From Rhizopus sp. PT2906 (taxonomy: Eukaryota; Mucoromycota; Mucoromycetes; Mucorales; Rhizopodaceae), in the NCBI GenBank assembly GCA_025529335.1, contig JAMYHX010000169.1, forward strand, positions 1-64,000: a stretch of 64,000 bases of DNA, given 5' to 3'. A program made the translations under genes and the position numbers. Position 1 is the first letter of the stretch. Each line of letters opens with the position of its first letter. The notes beneath the pieces were generated by a model, which saw only the letters and a list, made by a program, of their open reading frames with translations, searched no databases and had not been told where the DNA came from. Below are positions 42,901 through 54,760 of the stretch, in pieces.

Positions 42901-45900
42901 ATCCAATGGATGTGGATCTTACACCAGCATCTACTGCTGCCCCTCCTTCTTCATCCGAAACAAAAAGACAAGCAGTACCTATCGATGTACCAAGGACAAA
43001 TATATCTAGTGTGAAAAGACAAGCAGTATCTATTGATGTGCCAAAGCGAGATTCTGGTGTATCAAGACAAGCAGTGTCCATCGATGTGCCTAAGCGATAT
43101 CAACCACGTGTTTATGTACCAGAGACTACACAGCAGCAGACGTATGCTGTGACATCCACCGGTCGTAAATTGAAGCCTCCTCCTATGGGATTCTCAAAAT
43201 TGAAAAGTTTGAGAGAAGAGTTCCGCGCTCAACAACGATTGATGGCTACAGTCAAGTCTCCCTCAGCCTCTGGTGTGATCAATCGAGACGATGAACTGGA
43301 TAATTCGTCATCTGAGTCATCTGATGATGAAGGCAAGGGCTTGCTTGGCTTGGTGAACGACATGGACAATCGCTCGGCTAACATAAAGGCAGAAAGTGCT
43401 AGTGTGAAGGCTTTGTTTGATACAAAACCCAAACGTACAACTAAACTACTTGAAACACCCATTTCGAATGAATTTCTTCAACGTAAAGCTAAACGAGCCA
43501 GGGAACAAGTGCGAAAACAAAAGATTGCACCCAACATTGATAATTTATTCAAGGCCATTCTATCTTGGGATATCACTGTCACTAGCGAAACACCACCTGG
43601 ACGAAAAGATTTAGCATATATACATGTGCCTACAACGTTCAAATCGTTTAAAGAATACAAGACAGCTTTTGAGCCTTTGCTCGTCATGGAAACGTGGTCT
43701 CAGATTCAACGTGCTAAAGAAAGTTTATCTCAGTCGGATGTGATGGAGCGATGCCTGGTTGTCAGTCGATGCCATACGAATGATTTTGTTGATATTACAT
43801 TTGCTATGCCAATGAGCTTGGTAACCAACAATATATCTATTGACGATCTTGTGTGCATAGCCAATCATTTCGGATCAGCCTTCTTTAATGATCCTACCAG
43901 CTTAACCGAGGGAACCGAAGCGATGAAACCTTGGAGAGGTAGAGCCTTTTTGGGTAAAGTCATTTCGATAAATCAAACAAAAAATATGGGTGAAGTGGGT
44001 ATCCGTTGCTACTTCACTTCAGACGGCATCAGCGTTTTAAATTCTGTTTCGCCCAAGACAAGTTGGAGTATTCTACGTATCATGAGTCTTACAACTGCCA
44101 TGCGTGAATATGCAGCACTAGAAGGGTTAGAGCACTTCGAACTTGGTCCTGAAATACTTTGCCCTACGCCAAACACGGATGAAAAACCAAGCGCATCGAC
44201 TATTCAACAGTATTGTAAAAATTACGGATTGAATGAACCTCAGGCTCGAGCTATTGCGTCTGCCATTCAAAAGCAATATGGGTTCTCTTTGATTCAAGGG
44301 TAAGTTTTTATATAAAGTATACAAAAAAAAGGCAGCTGATTTGATGATCATAGTCCCCCTGGTACGGGCAAAACAAAAACGATCTTAGCCTTGATTGTAT
44401 CCTTGCTAGATCAACGATCGAATTCGACTCAACGACGTCCTGTTCATGGTAAACTTCTCGTGTGTGCGCCAAGCAATGCAGCTGTTGATGAAATTACGAA
44501 ACGACTGAAGGATGGTATTATGACAGCACATGGTGTCAGGAGGCCGAATGTCGTGCGTATCGGTGTAGCAGATTCAGTGAATGCAAGTGTCAAAGACCGT
44601 ATATTAGATCGTCTAGTTGAAGCCGAGATGGATGCTGCTGCTGGAAACGATACGACGATTGCAAAGATAGGTGCTCGTCTTGACAGTCTACACAATGAGA
44701 TTCGTAACATTCAGATTGGACTTGATGATGTCGATCGAGAAATCACGCAGGCAGGAGGCGATATGGTACAAATGTCTATTCTTCGTGGCAGACGTAAAGC
44801 ACTCGCTCAAAAGCTGGCCAAAGCCAAGATTGCCCTCAAGGATGCTCATCAGGATCAAAAGAATTATGGTCAAGAGATGGAAGTGTCTCGTATCAGGGCG
44901 CGTCAGAAGGTACTTGCGAATGCAGATGTTGTCTGTGCCACATTGAGCGGTAGTGGACATGATATGCTGACAACGATGGGAATGTCTTTTGGAACCGTTA
45001 TTGTGGATGAAGCTGCTCAGTCGGTTGAGATTAGTTCCTTAATTCCTCTCAAGTTTGATACACAGAAATGCGTTCTTGTCGGAGGTAACGAATAGCATAG
45101 GCCTTTGATCATATATATCTTTCTCACTTTTTTTTTTTTTCATATAGATCCTAATCAGTTGCCGCCCACGGTCATGTCTACGATGGCCGCTAAATACGAC
45201 TATCAGCAAAGTTTGTTTATGAGATTAGAGAAAACAGTTGGAGAAGAAGTGAACCTGTTGAGGTAAGCGTGATAGTAGCATATCGTATCAGACGTCTTAT
45301 TTCTTTATATGATTTTAGTATACAGTATCGTATGCATCCCGAGATTAGTAGCTTTCCAAGCAAATTGTTTTATCAATCTCGATTACAGGATGGTCCTCAG
45401 ATGGATAAGATGTCATCCGCTGTCTGGCATGCGTTACCAGAGTTTCCTCCCTACTGCTTCTTTGATGTTTATGATGGTCAAGAAAAGATGGGTAGGGGTA
45501 AATCTATCTTTAACGCAGCAGAAGCAAACGCCGCTGTGACTCTTGTAGACTTACTTCTTACAAAACTACCTACAGTCAAGGTAAAATAACCATTCAAAGA
45601 GAAATCCAATGCTCATCTATACTAGTTTGCGTCAAAAATTGGTGTCATTACACCTTATAAGCAACAAGTAGGTCAACTAAAAGCTGCATTTCAGAAACGG
45701 TTTGGAAGCAACATTGTGGATGCGATTGACTTTAACACAGTCGATGGCTTTCAAGGGCAAGAAAAGGAGATCATCATATTCTCTTGCGTAAGAGCAGGAA
45801 ATGGTAAGAAATAAAAAAGAATGGGTATATTTGAATAGAATGTAACTTTATCAAAAAGATCGTGGTATTGGTTTCCTTGCCGATATGCGTCGTATGAACG

Positions 45901-46811
45901 TCGGTTTGACCAGAGCCAAATTCTCCTTGTTTGTCTTAGGCCATGCGTCGTCGTTGGCAAAAAGTGAATACTGGGGAGAGCTTGTCCGTGATGCAGAGCA
46001 AAGATCACTTATCCGAGAGGTAAAGGGAAAACATGAAGACAAGCAATTTACTTATGCTTCATAGTGTCGATACCCCTACTTTAATCATCGCATGGATGAG
46101 TCAAGGATACCTCAAAACATTTACGAGAAAGAATTTACCTCCGCTTCTTCTGTACAGCCAGATACGACTCCAAAGGGACCGGTTAGGATATTTGAACCAA
46201 CCTTATCAACAGACTCGCCTAGAGTGGGACAAAAACGATCGCCGAGTCCAATCGATGACTCAAGATCTTCCACACGACCTAAAGTTTCTGAAGAACAATC
46301 GTTTATTGAAAAAGTAAGAAGCTTGAAGGAAGTGCAAGGCACTCGGCCACAGCAGCATCAACTAAATGGATATGAGCCACAAAAAGTGAGCCTTCATCAG
46401 TATCGTGCTGCAAGAGGTATGCATCCATCGGGAAAAGGTGGTAAAAACAATAATAGCAGTTCAAGTGGTTTATTCATTAACAAGAAACGACACCAACCTA
46501 TGGTAAGTTTTTTTTTTAAAAGAAAAATACGGATGAATAACCTCTTGTTTAGAAACCAAAGCGAGCACAATCAGATTGGCCGGAAGGACTGAGTGCAAGA
46601 GAAAAAGCAAGTGTAGAGGTAAGCTCTTTGGTATTTTATGACTAGGGTTGTTCATACTTTTGTATAGCATCAAGCTGCAAAGCAAACCATGAAACAGATT
46701 AGAGAACAAGAGCGACAGAGCGAAAATAAAAACAAAAACACGCCTCCGCCTGTACGCAGCATTGATTCCATAGTACAAGATGTAAAAAGTAGACGAACAC
46801 GGCTTGATTAA
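39926..46811 (+). CDS. SEN1: Senataxin/SEN1 superfamily 1B RNA-DNA helicase
   Basis: Ten exons (39926-40227, 40307-44299, 44354-45084, 45148-45262, 45319-45580, 45626-45803, 45859-46019, 46065-46502, 46553-46618, 46668-46811) give 2129 residues. The N-terminal ~900 residues are helical HEAT-like, as in Sen1. A disordered acidic region contains a threefold RQAVSIDVPKR-type repeat. The SF1B helicase starts near residue 1420: GPPGTGKTKTI, LVCAPSNAAVDEI, TVIVDEAAQSVE, VGDPNQLPPTV, SIQYRMHPEI, VDGFQGQEKEIIIFSCVRA and MNVGLTRAK. Sen1 resolves R-loops and terminates non-coding RNA polymerase II transcripts. The stop is 38 bases from the convergent ARS2 stop. Confidence 0.95.
42959..43105 (+). repeat. 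Threefold in-frame peptide repeat in SEN1 linker
   Basis: Three copies of a KRQAVxIDVPK-like unit are encoded in tandem within the disordered region before the SEN1 helicase domain (about residues 985-1030). The DNA copies are diverged, so the repeat has been kept at protein level. Confidence 0.8.
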
Positions 46812-46849
46812 GAGCATAAACATGCATGTACATATTTATTTTTTTTTTC

Positions 46850-49048
46850 TTAATAAAATGAAATATTCGAATCACCTTCAGCTGGGGCGTCCAAATCAAC
46901 ATAAGATTTGACCTGACGAGGATCTCTAGGAAGATTCTCGTCCTGTCTCATGGGCCTTCTTGAGTTCCAAGAAGGCTGCATGTCAATACCCAAGCGTGGT
47001 ATTTGTTCCCAAGAGATAGCAGGAGGACGCATGATGAAGGCAGGTTGAGAGATGGGTACCACAGGTTGTTGTGATTGAGTAGGAAGTAAATGGTTTGGAT
47101 CACATACATAGTTGTTAAAGTACTCGACTTCAGTCTTTTTACGTTCAATCTCGTCAGCATGCTTCGTCATGATATGCTTTTCAACAAACGGAAGTCCTTT
47201 GAAAGCCTTGGAACATTCACCCACTTGACACTTGAACTTTGATTCATGTTCTTGTAATACATGCTCTCTTAAAAAGTCGTCAATTTCACTAAAAAAGAAG
47301 AGTTTAGTACCTTACAAAGGTTTATACCATGCATCGCACACCTTTGTAAAACTCTGCCACCTAATTTTTTAAGCTCACGCTCATCAGGGGTGTGTATCTT
47401 TAAGGATATCTTTTGATCCAAGTTCTTTGCCCATTGGATAACTATAAAAACAAGGAGCCTATGAGAGACAGGTTCGAGTGTTCAAAAAGTCATTCTCACC
47501 TCCTTTTTCATTCTTTGATTTCGAGTCACTCGGACTGCTAGCTTCAGGAGAAGCACGACAATGGGGTTCACAGCACTTTCGATTTAACTCTTCCAATGAG
47601 TCACATTCAACCCCACAATAGTAGCAGTACATATGAACGCGGCGTAGATAGGTAATGAGCATATCCAACTTCTTTTTCAACTTGTAAATCTCATCCGCAT
47701 CACTGTGTTCAGCAATGACCTTGTCCGCACGCTGTTCGACTAGCTTCATTCCGTTTTCTTCCTCTGAAAGCATGGCTTCCAGTGCAGTTGCCAACTCCTT
47801 TATTTGGTCCAGATCTTTTTTCAGACGATCTGCACTTTGTGTAATCTCGGGTGCTGTACGGGGCGTACGATTCTGGGCTGCACTCTTACGGTTGAGGGCT
47901 AAATGGACGACAAAATCGTCTACTTTTTGATTATCCAGTTGATCAAACGCCTTCTTAATGTCTGTGCCTTGTTGAAAGCAGATCCAACCGATACGATGAA
48001 ATTTCCGACTAGGTTGAGGCTCAGAAAGGGCCAGATAATCAAATCCTTCTACTTTGCTGCACATCTACACATAAATAAGTAAAGTGTGCCCAAACAACTT
48101 GCCTCATGACTTACTTCCAGAATTTTTTCTCTGGCAATCGTAGGTGGAACCGTCTTGATCACTAATCGAGACTCGTATTCCTCCTCTTCTTCCTCTGTTG
48201 TTTGTTTTCCTGCCGTGCTTGATTCTGGCTTTTTGTCAAAGCAAACATCATCAAATTCACCTTGTTCAAGCGCAGCCAAGAACTCCTGCATGTATCTCTT
48301 TCTACGCTGTATCATTTCTTCATAACGAGCCCGGGAGTGAGTCGGATGGTATTTTTCGAGAAACCACTGTTTGTCTTTATTAGCTGAAAAGAACTGTGAT
48401 AATTGGCGAGCAGCGAATTTTTCTTTATAGTGACTGTATCGCTTTTGAATATCTTCATCATCAATACGTCGGTTAGATGTTCTTTTAGTGTATTCATAAA
48501 ATTGTTTGTAAGGCACAAGATAGTCAAGTTGATTTGGATCCATTGGAAATCTTTTTTTTGTGTTTTTTTACCCCCGTTCATGGGTAACAAGTTATTATTA
48601 TATGTATTAATAGATAAACAACAACATACCTTGCCCAAGCTAGTTGTGGGTTCATCATATCTATAAAAGGAGTTATTTTTAATATATTTTTACTTGCAGT
48701 TTTAGTTTACCCATCATGGGGAAATTGCCAAAGTGATCTTGTTCCATTTCATCTCTTCTTCTTGGTGATGGTCTTCTCTTATGTCGACGTTCTTTTCATA
48801 TGGTCAAAGTTGAGCAAAAAATATAAAAGTAATAATAGAAAAAAAAAAAAAACAAGATAATAGAATAAAGAAATAAGAGATAAAAAATACGAAAACGTAA
48901 AGAAAAAAAGTCAAGTTCTACCTTCAGGAGGAGTGGGACTTCGACGACTACGTTTTCTTCTATCATAATCGTCATGGCTTCTTTCATGACGAAACTTGTC
49001 CCGCCCCTTTGTTGTTGTATCGTCATCTGACCAATCGTTGTAAACCAT
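46850..49048 (-). CDS. ARS2: Arsenite-resistance protein 2 / SERRATE homologue
   Basis: Seven exons: 49048-48922, 48791-48711, 48660-48630, 48550-48115, 48064-47500, 47441-47342 and 47288-46850, giving 592 residues. An Arg/Ser-rich N-terminus is followed by the SERRATE/ARS2 N-terminal block (QLDYLVPYKQFYEYTKR). A conserved central region (RKFHRIGWICF, RRVHMYCYYCG, CCEPHCR) follows. A C2H2 zinc finger (CQVGECSKAFKGLPFVEKHI then MTKH) precedes a Pro/Arg-rich tail. ARS2 links the nuclear cap-binding complex to RNA processing and decay. The exon 6 acceptor is set at 47441 because the upstream AG leads to a stop. It is tail-to-tail with SEN1. Confidence 0.92.
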
Positions 49049-49310
49049 CTTTTGTTACAAAAGAAAAAGAAAAAAGAAAATAAAATGAAGCTACCATCAT
49101 TTAGACCACTAGAAAATTTGGTGTGCGCTGGCCAATAGGATAAGGTTTAACCTAAAATTTGATTTTGAAAAAGTGGCAACCTATTTCAACCAGTTTTTAA
49201 TAGCCTATTTCGTCCATTTGCATACCTTTATTTCAACAAGGTAGCGTGGCATGGATATGATTCACAGTACAGTCAATTCAATCATTTGTATATTATTATA
49301 GAAATATGCT

Positions 49311-49517
49311 TTGGAGACGGAAGCACAAGTAAATGGTGTAAGAACCAAGAAGCATGTAAACAAGATTGATGACCTCTTGGGTGCGAGTCCCGTTGTTGAA
49401 TCCCAACAATGGGAAACACAAAGGTTGTCTGGCCCAGATATGAAGATTTTGGAGGATAACTTCAACTGGGATGACGAGGAAGAGGAAAGTAATGAGATTG
49501 GTTGTGAAGAAAAATGA
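49311..49517 (+). pseudogene. Orphan C-terminal exon-like fragment
   Basis: A plus frame with no upstream partner encodes about 68 residues with normal coding composition (KKHVNKIDDLLGASP, RLSGPDMKILEDNFNWDDEE) and an acidic tail. It is preceded by an acceptor-like TTATTATAG at 49290-49298, which would be the 3' end of an intron, but I find no matching upstream exon. It looks like the last exon of a gene copied without the rest, or a small gene with a hidden first exon. The family is not recognised. Confidence 0.3.
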
Positions 49518-49594
49518 AGGAAATGATTTGTAAATAAATTTAATATGTTCATCCTTCTTCTTGTGGTGTCTATTGGCTTTGAATATCATCATCG

Positions 49595-49724
49595 TCAATG
49601 AGCCACCGCTATTTGAGCTGCTGCAGAGTTAGTGTCTGCTGCAATATTTATGATAACTTCATTATCGCTGTCAGTTGTAGTTGCGCTTAAGTTAGTTTCT
49701 GGTTGCCTTTTGACAATAGCCAAA
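49595..49724 (-). pseudogene. Orphan C-terminal exon-like fragment, convergent
   Basis: On the minus strand an open frame ends with TGA at 49597-49595 after about 43 residues rich in Ala/Thr/Asn/Asp (SLAIVKRQPETNLSATTTD). An acceptor-like AAAAG precedes it and stops lie immediately upstream. It faces the plus fragment 49311-49517, with stops about 80 bases apart, as in the convergent gene pairs elsewhere in the window. It is probably a copied junction of two convergent genes. Confidence 0.25.
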
Positions 49725-50069
49725 CTTTTAAAAGTAATCTTGTGCAGATAAAGATTTCAAAATGTGCAATATTAGTCTTAAAAGCTAATATGACCTTGTT
49801 TGAAAGTTATTTTGCAGCAAAAGTGTAGCTTATGTGTTTCAAAAAAGGAAATAAATAAAAAGATTAAAAAAAAAGGGAATCAATAGCATTTTCAAGGTAT
49901 ATCTTTTCAAAAACAAATATCTATTGAAATGCTATTGTCACTCTATAGTCAAGCCCTTCAGCTGCATAACAAAGAGAGATGAACTCCTGGAATAATATCG
50001 ATACAAGTCACATTGACAAAAACAGACAATAAAAAGTGCTTGCTTTTTTTTTATTTATTTATTTTATAC

Positions 50070-53000
50070 ATGGCAGCATCACCACATAGAGGCACTGGTC
50101 ACCATAACGAACTATATCGGCCTGATAAGGAGCCAGTGAAGGCTTATTTAAGAATTCGACCCAAACCACCTCATTATGAATCCGACATGGAGGACCCTTA
50201 TTTGCAGATCATTAACGATTTAGAAATCTCCATGACTCCACCACAAGTACAAAACAGATTAAAGTACAAATAGACTTGTAATACTGACATATCAACAGGA
50301 TTCCAACGCTTATCGTACAAGAAACAGAGCACCCGAACGATACAGATTCACTCGGATCTTTACAGAATCTGTCACACAGCAGGAATTTTTCAACAAGACA
50401 ACATTACCACTCATCCAGGACGTGTTACGAGGAGAAAATGCCCTGATCTTTGCATATGGGGTCACTAATTCGGGCAAAACGTATTCAATTATGGGTACCA
50501 AGAAACAGCCTGGACTGCTGCCACGTACATTGGACGTGATATTCAACAGTATTGATGGATTCTTGAGTGACTCCAAAGTGAAGCCATGTATGCATAGCCT
50601 AGTACAGACCTATATACATGATGAGGAAGAGAATAGGAATATCTTTGATAATCCCAATATGGAAGTAAGTAAAATGATATCCATCTTATCGCTCCCTTTT
50701 TTTATTTTTATTTACTTGTATACTAGAAAGAGATTTGGGAAAACAGGGACACTACCGCGATTCCGATTGAACAAAACTTTGAATATGGTATCTGGTTATC
50801 CTTTGCTGAAATCTATACAGAAAAAATTTATGATCTCTTGGTTCGACCTGATCATCTATCCAAGAGACAGGCTTTACCATTAAAATACGAGTACAGCAGT
50901 GGACATAAATACATTGCAGGGTTAAAGGAAGTACGTGTGCAGAGCATTGACGAGGCCTATGCGATCCTACTCGAAGGACAGCGAAATCGCGCAGAATATT
51001 CTACAATGACTAATCCAACAAGTAGTCGAAGCCATAGTATTTTTACAATCAGGATTGTAAGAGTACCTATCGATGAGAATGATTACATTATCGAGGTGAG
51101 TCATAAAAAAGAACGAGTACATCATGACTGACCTTTGTATGATAGGATCCTGTATATGCTACTGTTTCAAGGTTTTCAATTGTTGATTTGGCTGGTTCAG
51201 AAAGATATAGGAATACATTAAACTTTGGTAAGTTTGCATAAAAACAAAAAGAAACTTTCTTTTTGACTTGTTCATAGGTCAACGATTAAAGGAAGCAGGT
51301 AATATCAATAAATCATTGATGGTACTTGGACAATGTATGGAGACACTTCGATTGAATCAGGTCAAAATAGCCATGGGCAAGGTAGTTATGCATACGTATT
51401 TACACAACCATAGACTAATATTTCATAAAGAAACCGATGATGGTACCTTATCGACATAGTAAATTAACAGAGCTATTCAAAAGCTCATTCGAAGGAGATG
51501 GAAAAGCCGTAATGGTGGTCAATGTGAACCCATTTGATACAGGATTTGATGAAAATAGTCATGTTATGAAGTTTGCAGCTGTTGCGAGAGATGTCACTAT
51601 TTGGCGTAGAATGCATCCAAGAATCGAGCCTGAACAGATATCAAATTATGGTAATTGATATTTTATCTCTTTGCTTAACGATATCTTATATTTTATAAAA
51701 GCAAATAAGCGACCTAGAACACAGCACAGGATAACGAGAAGGATATATGAAGAAGAGATGATGAGAGATGATATGGAAGAGCCATCATCAACGATTATTA
51801 AACAGTCGAGCAATACTAACAATGAAGAGGAAGAAGAGGAAGAATATGACCCGTTTGTAGATAATCTAATTGAACAATTAGAAGATTTACGTAACAAATG
51901 GATTGAAGCAGAAGGGCGCAATACAACATTAGAAGCAAGACAAAAGGCGGTGCAGGATATAGAAGCAGAAATGAATTCAATAAAACAAATGTATCTAGAT
52001 TTATTAGACAAGCAGGCAAGTTGTTAGTATTAATATAATATGTATAAGCACTCATTTTATATATACACATACACAGAACAAGCTATCAGAATCAGAGACA
52101 CAGCGTTTGAATGAAACGAACAAACAAGGTAAGGCTCATTTATAGTGTTTGATTCATGTCTTGACGATTTTCTAGATTTAGTTAAAGAGGTAAGATGCTC
52201 TCTTTAGGATTACACTTGACTTATATCAAAAAAGATACTTGATCGACAAGACATGCTGAAAAGCGAATTGAGTCAATTCAGAAACTATACAAGTAAAGAT
52301 GAGGATACAAAGATGAAATTGCTGGAGAGGATAGCAGAGTTAGAAAAAGATAAACAAAAGCAACAAGAACATATTCAAGAATTATATAGAGAAGTCAATC
52401 GACTGAGACTTGTAGCTCAAGAAAAGACAGAAAAGGAACAAAATGCTGAGTCGATGCAATCGATGGAAGTAGACTCATCTACTGCTGCTGCTGCTGCTGC
52501 TGCTACTACTACTACTACTATTCAGAAGGATCCCGTGTTTGATCGGTTCTTAGACTTAAGAAAGAAGTTACGACGAAGTATCTTTCGAGGTGAAGAGTAT
52601 TCTCATGATGCAGATGTGATTATGGGTGAAATTGAACAGTTTCAAGATGTGACATTTGAACTTGTCAAGGTAAATAAGTACGACAAAAGAAGAGGAGGAA
52701 ACTGAAGCGTCATAGGAAACAAACATGGGTAAATTGCTCAAACTGATCACACAACGAGAATTCAAGCATGATCCATACAATATTAAACAGAGAGCCAAGA
52801 CTTTGTTTAAGAAATATGCTAAAATATCTATACCCATCTTGGCATCCAAGAAACCAAGTCAGATGGTGGCTATTAGTGTAGACGCTGGTGGAGAAGAGGA
52901 GTTTATATCGGATATGCGTAATGCTTTACATAGTTTACAAGATGAGAATAACAAGCTAAAGTGCAAATTAAAGGTAAGATGATCATGTTTATCTTCAATA

Positions 53001-53368
53001 GCTCACCACACATCATAGATTATGCAAGAAGGTCAAAGGAGATTGAAGGAAGCCTTTGAAAAGACACGATCTACTCCTGTTTTATCACAAGAGGTAACCA
53101 TGAATACTATCAAGATATGTATTTACCTTTTTTTTTATTTTAGTCAAGGGATACAGAGTCAGAGTCATTTAGTCCTGTCTTGGGTGCAGTAAAAGAAGAA
53201 GAGGATCACTTGACACTGATCGATGATGTGGATAATATGGCCTTAAGCCCAGGGCAACCAACATTTCCTAGACAAATGAAAAGAAAAAGGGTAAATATGA
53301 ACGCATATAAAACTACAATCTAACACTGCTTTACCTCGCAGACATCCATACGACAACCATTCATTTAA
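50070..53368 (+). CDS. Kinesin-6 family motor protein
   Basis: Fourteen exons (50070-50246, 50299-50664, 50727-51095, 51146-51227, 51278-51381, 51431-51650, 51702-52015, 52077-52128, 52176-52189, 52235-52669, 52716-52973, 53019-53093, 53144-53290, 53342-53368) give 879 residues. Motor motifs: ALIFAYGVTNSGKTYSIMG (residues ~110-127), NPTSSRSHSIFTIRI, SIVDLAGSERY, and VPYRHSKLTELFKSSFEG. GVTNSGKT, with N in place of G, and a long insertion within the motor are kinesin-6 (MKLP/KIF20) features. A coiled-coil stalk and basic/acidic tail follow. Kinesin-6 organises the spindle midzone and cytokinesis. One intron (52016-52076) uses a GC donor, and one exon has only 14 bases. Confidence 0.9.
52477..52518 (+). 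repeat. GCT and ACT trinucleotide repeats in kinesin coding sequence
   Basis: Seven or so GCT codons followed by five ACT codons encode an Ala run and a Thr run in the kinesin stalk. This is an in-frame trinucleotide microsatellite. Confidence 0.85.
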
Positions 53369-53465
53369 TCCTTTAAATAAAATGAGAGGTTTCTCCGGAG
53401 TTTTAATGTTTGCATTGACAATGTTTTTGTTTACACCCATTTCTGTTTTCTTTTTTTTTTTTTTC

Positions 53466-54744
53466 ATGTCTTATTTGACAAAGGATCAACTTGGTAAAGA
53501 GTTTTGTATGAAAAACAAACGCAAAAAAAGCTAATTATCTTGTAGAGAATTACTTGAACGCACTCCCGAGCAAGCCAGCGCACACACCTTCTCGAGACTA
53601 TCAACAGTTAAAAAAGGATTTAACATATGTGCCCAAACGCAATCAACATGGTTCGGATGACATCAAGACACCCAAAACACCTAGACCTCTATCAAAAGTG
53701 AGTGTGACAAGTCCTCTTTATGTAGGTCAAGAATGTTCTGCATGTCATCAAGAAGTGCATGGCTCGGTTATATCGGTTCCTGGCAACGGGATTTGGCACT
53801 CTCATTGTTTCACTTGCAAGGCATGTCACAGACAACTCGAGAACGAGTCATATTTCGAAAAGGATGGTGATATATATTGTTCTGTTGATTACCGTCGACT
53901 CTTTACCTTGTACTGTGATACATGTGGTGAACCTGTTGAACGAGTAAGTTACTGGTGTTGAAAATCATGTCATCTTATTTTTTCTTTCTTTTCTAGCAAG
54001 TTATCCGTGCTCTAGGTAAATACTATCATCAAGATCATTTTATCTGTTGTGTCTGTAAGCAACCATTTGGCGATCAACAGTTTATGGTCCTTGATGATCA
54101 ACCTTACTGCCAAGAGGACTATTTGAAAAAGTGCGGAAAGAAATGCAGTGGATGTGGAGAATACTTGCAGGGAGAATACATCAATGCATTGAATCAGGAA
54201 TGGCACAAGTCTTGTTTCCATTGTACAGTAAGTTGACTATTCACTTTTATGTTGTTTTCTTATATTCCTTCTAGGTATGCAAACAACCATTTTCCAACGG
54301 CTCGTTTATGGTTAAAGATAATAAGCCTTATTGTGAACAGCACTATCCTCGTCATATTGCAGGTCGAGAAAAGCCTCCTGTGCCTGCAAAACCAGCATCC
54401 TATACAAAGCCCACATCATCATCACCCTCATCGCCTGTAGCACCAACAAAGCCATCAATATTAAAACCAACAGTACCAAAGCCATCAACGGCATCGCATG
54501 CCAAGAAAATATGTCATGTGTGTCAAAACATCATTGATGGACCTTGTGCAAATGCACTCGGACACGACTATCATATTCATCACTTTCAATGCAGTCGTTG
54601 TAACCGAGCTCTTTCTTCCCGAGTGCCAGGTAAGAAGAAGAAAAATAAAAAAACAACGTTATCAACTGTATATTGTTAGGCATGTGGCAAGGAGATTCAC
54701 GAGGAGAGCTTGTTTGCAAGATGTGTATAAATAAACATGGTTAA
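53466..54744 (+). CDS. LIM domain protein (paxillin-like, four LIM domains)
   Basis: Exons 53466-53493, 53546-53943, 53997-54227, 54275-54629 and 54680-54744 give 358 residues. The short N-terminal part (MSYLTKDQLENYLNALPSKP) is a possible LD-like helix. LIM1 starts CSACHQEVHGSVISV and ends with CSVDYRRL; LIM2 has CDTCGEPVERQVIRALGKYYH; LIM3 has CSGCGEYLQGEYIN and CEQHY. A Pro/Ser/Lys-rich linker separates LIM4 (CHVCQNIIDGPCANALGHDYH ... CKMCINKH). LIM pairs of Cys/His bind zinc and mediate protein contacts, as in paxillin-type adaptors at sites of polarised growth. The start is the ATG only 97 bases from the kinesin stop. The stop is 16 bases from the convergent kinase stop. Confidence 0.9.
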
Positions 54745-54760
54745 TGCCATTTATTTTTTA

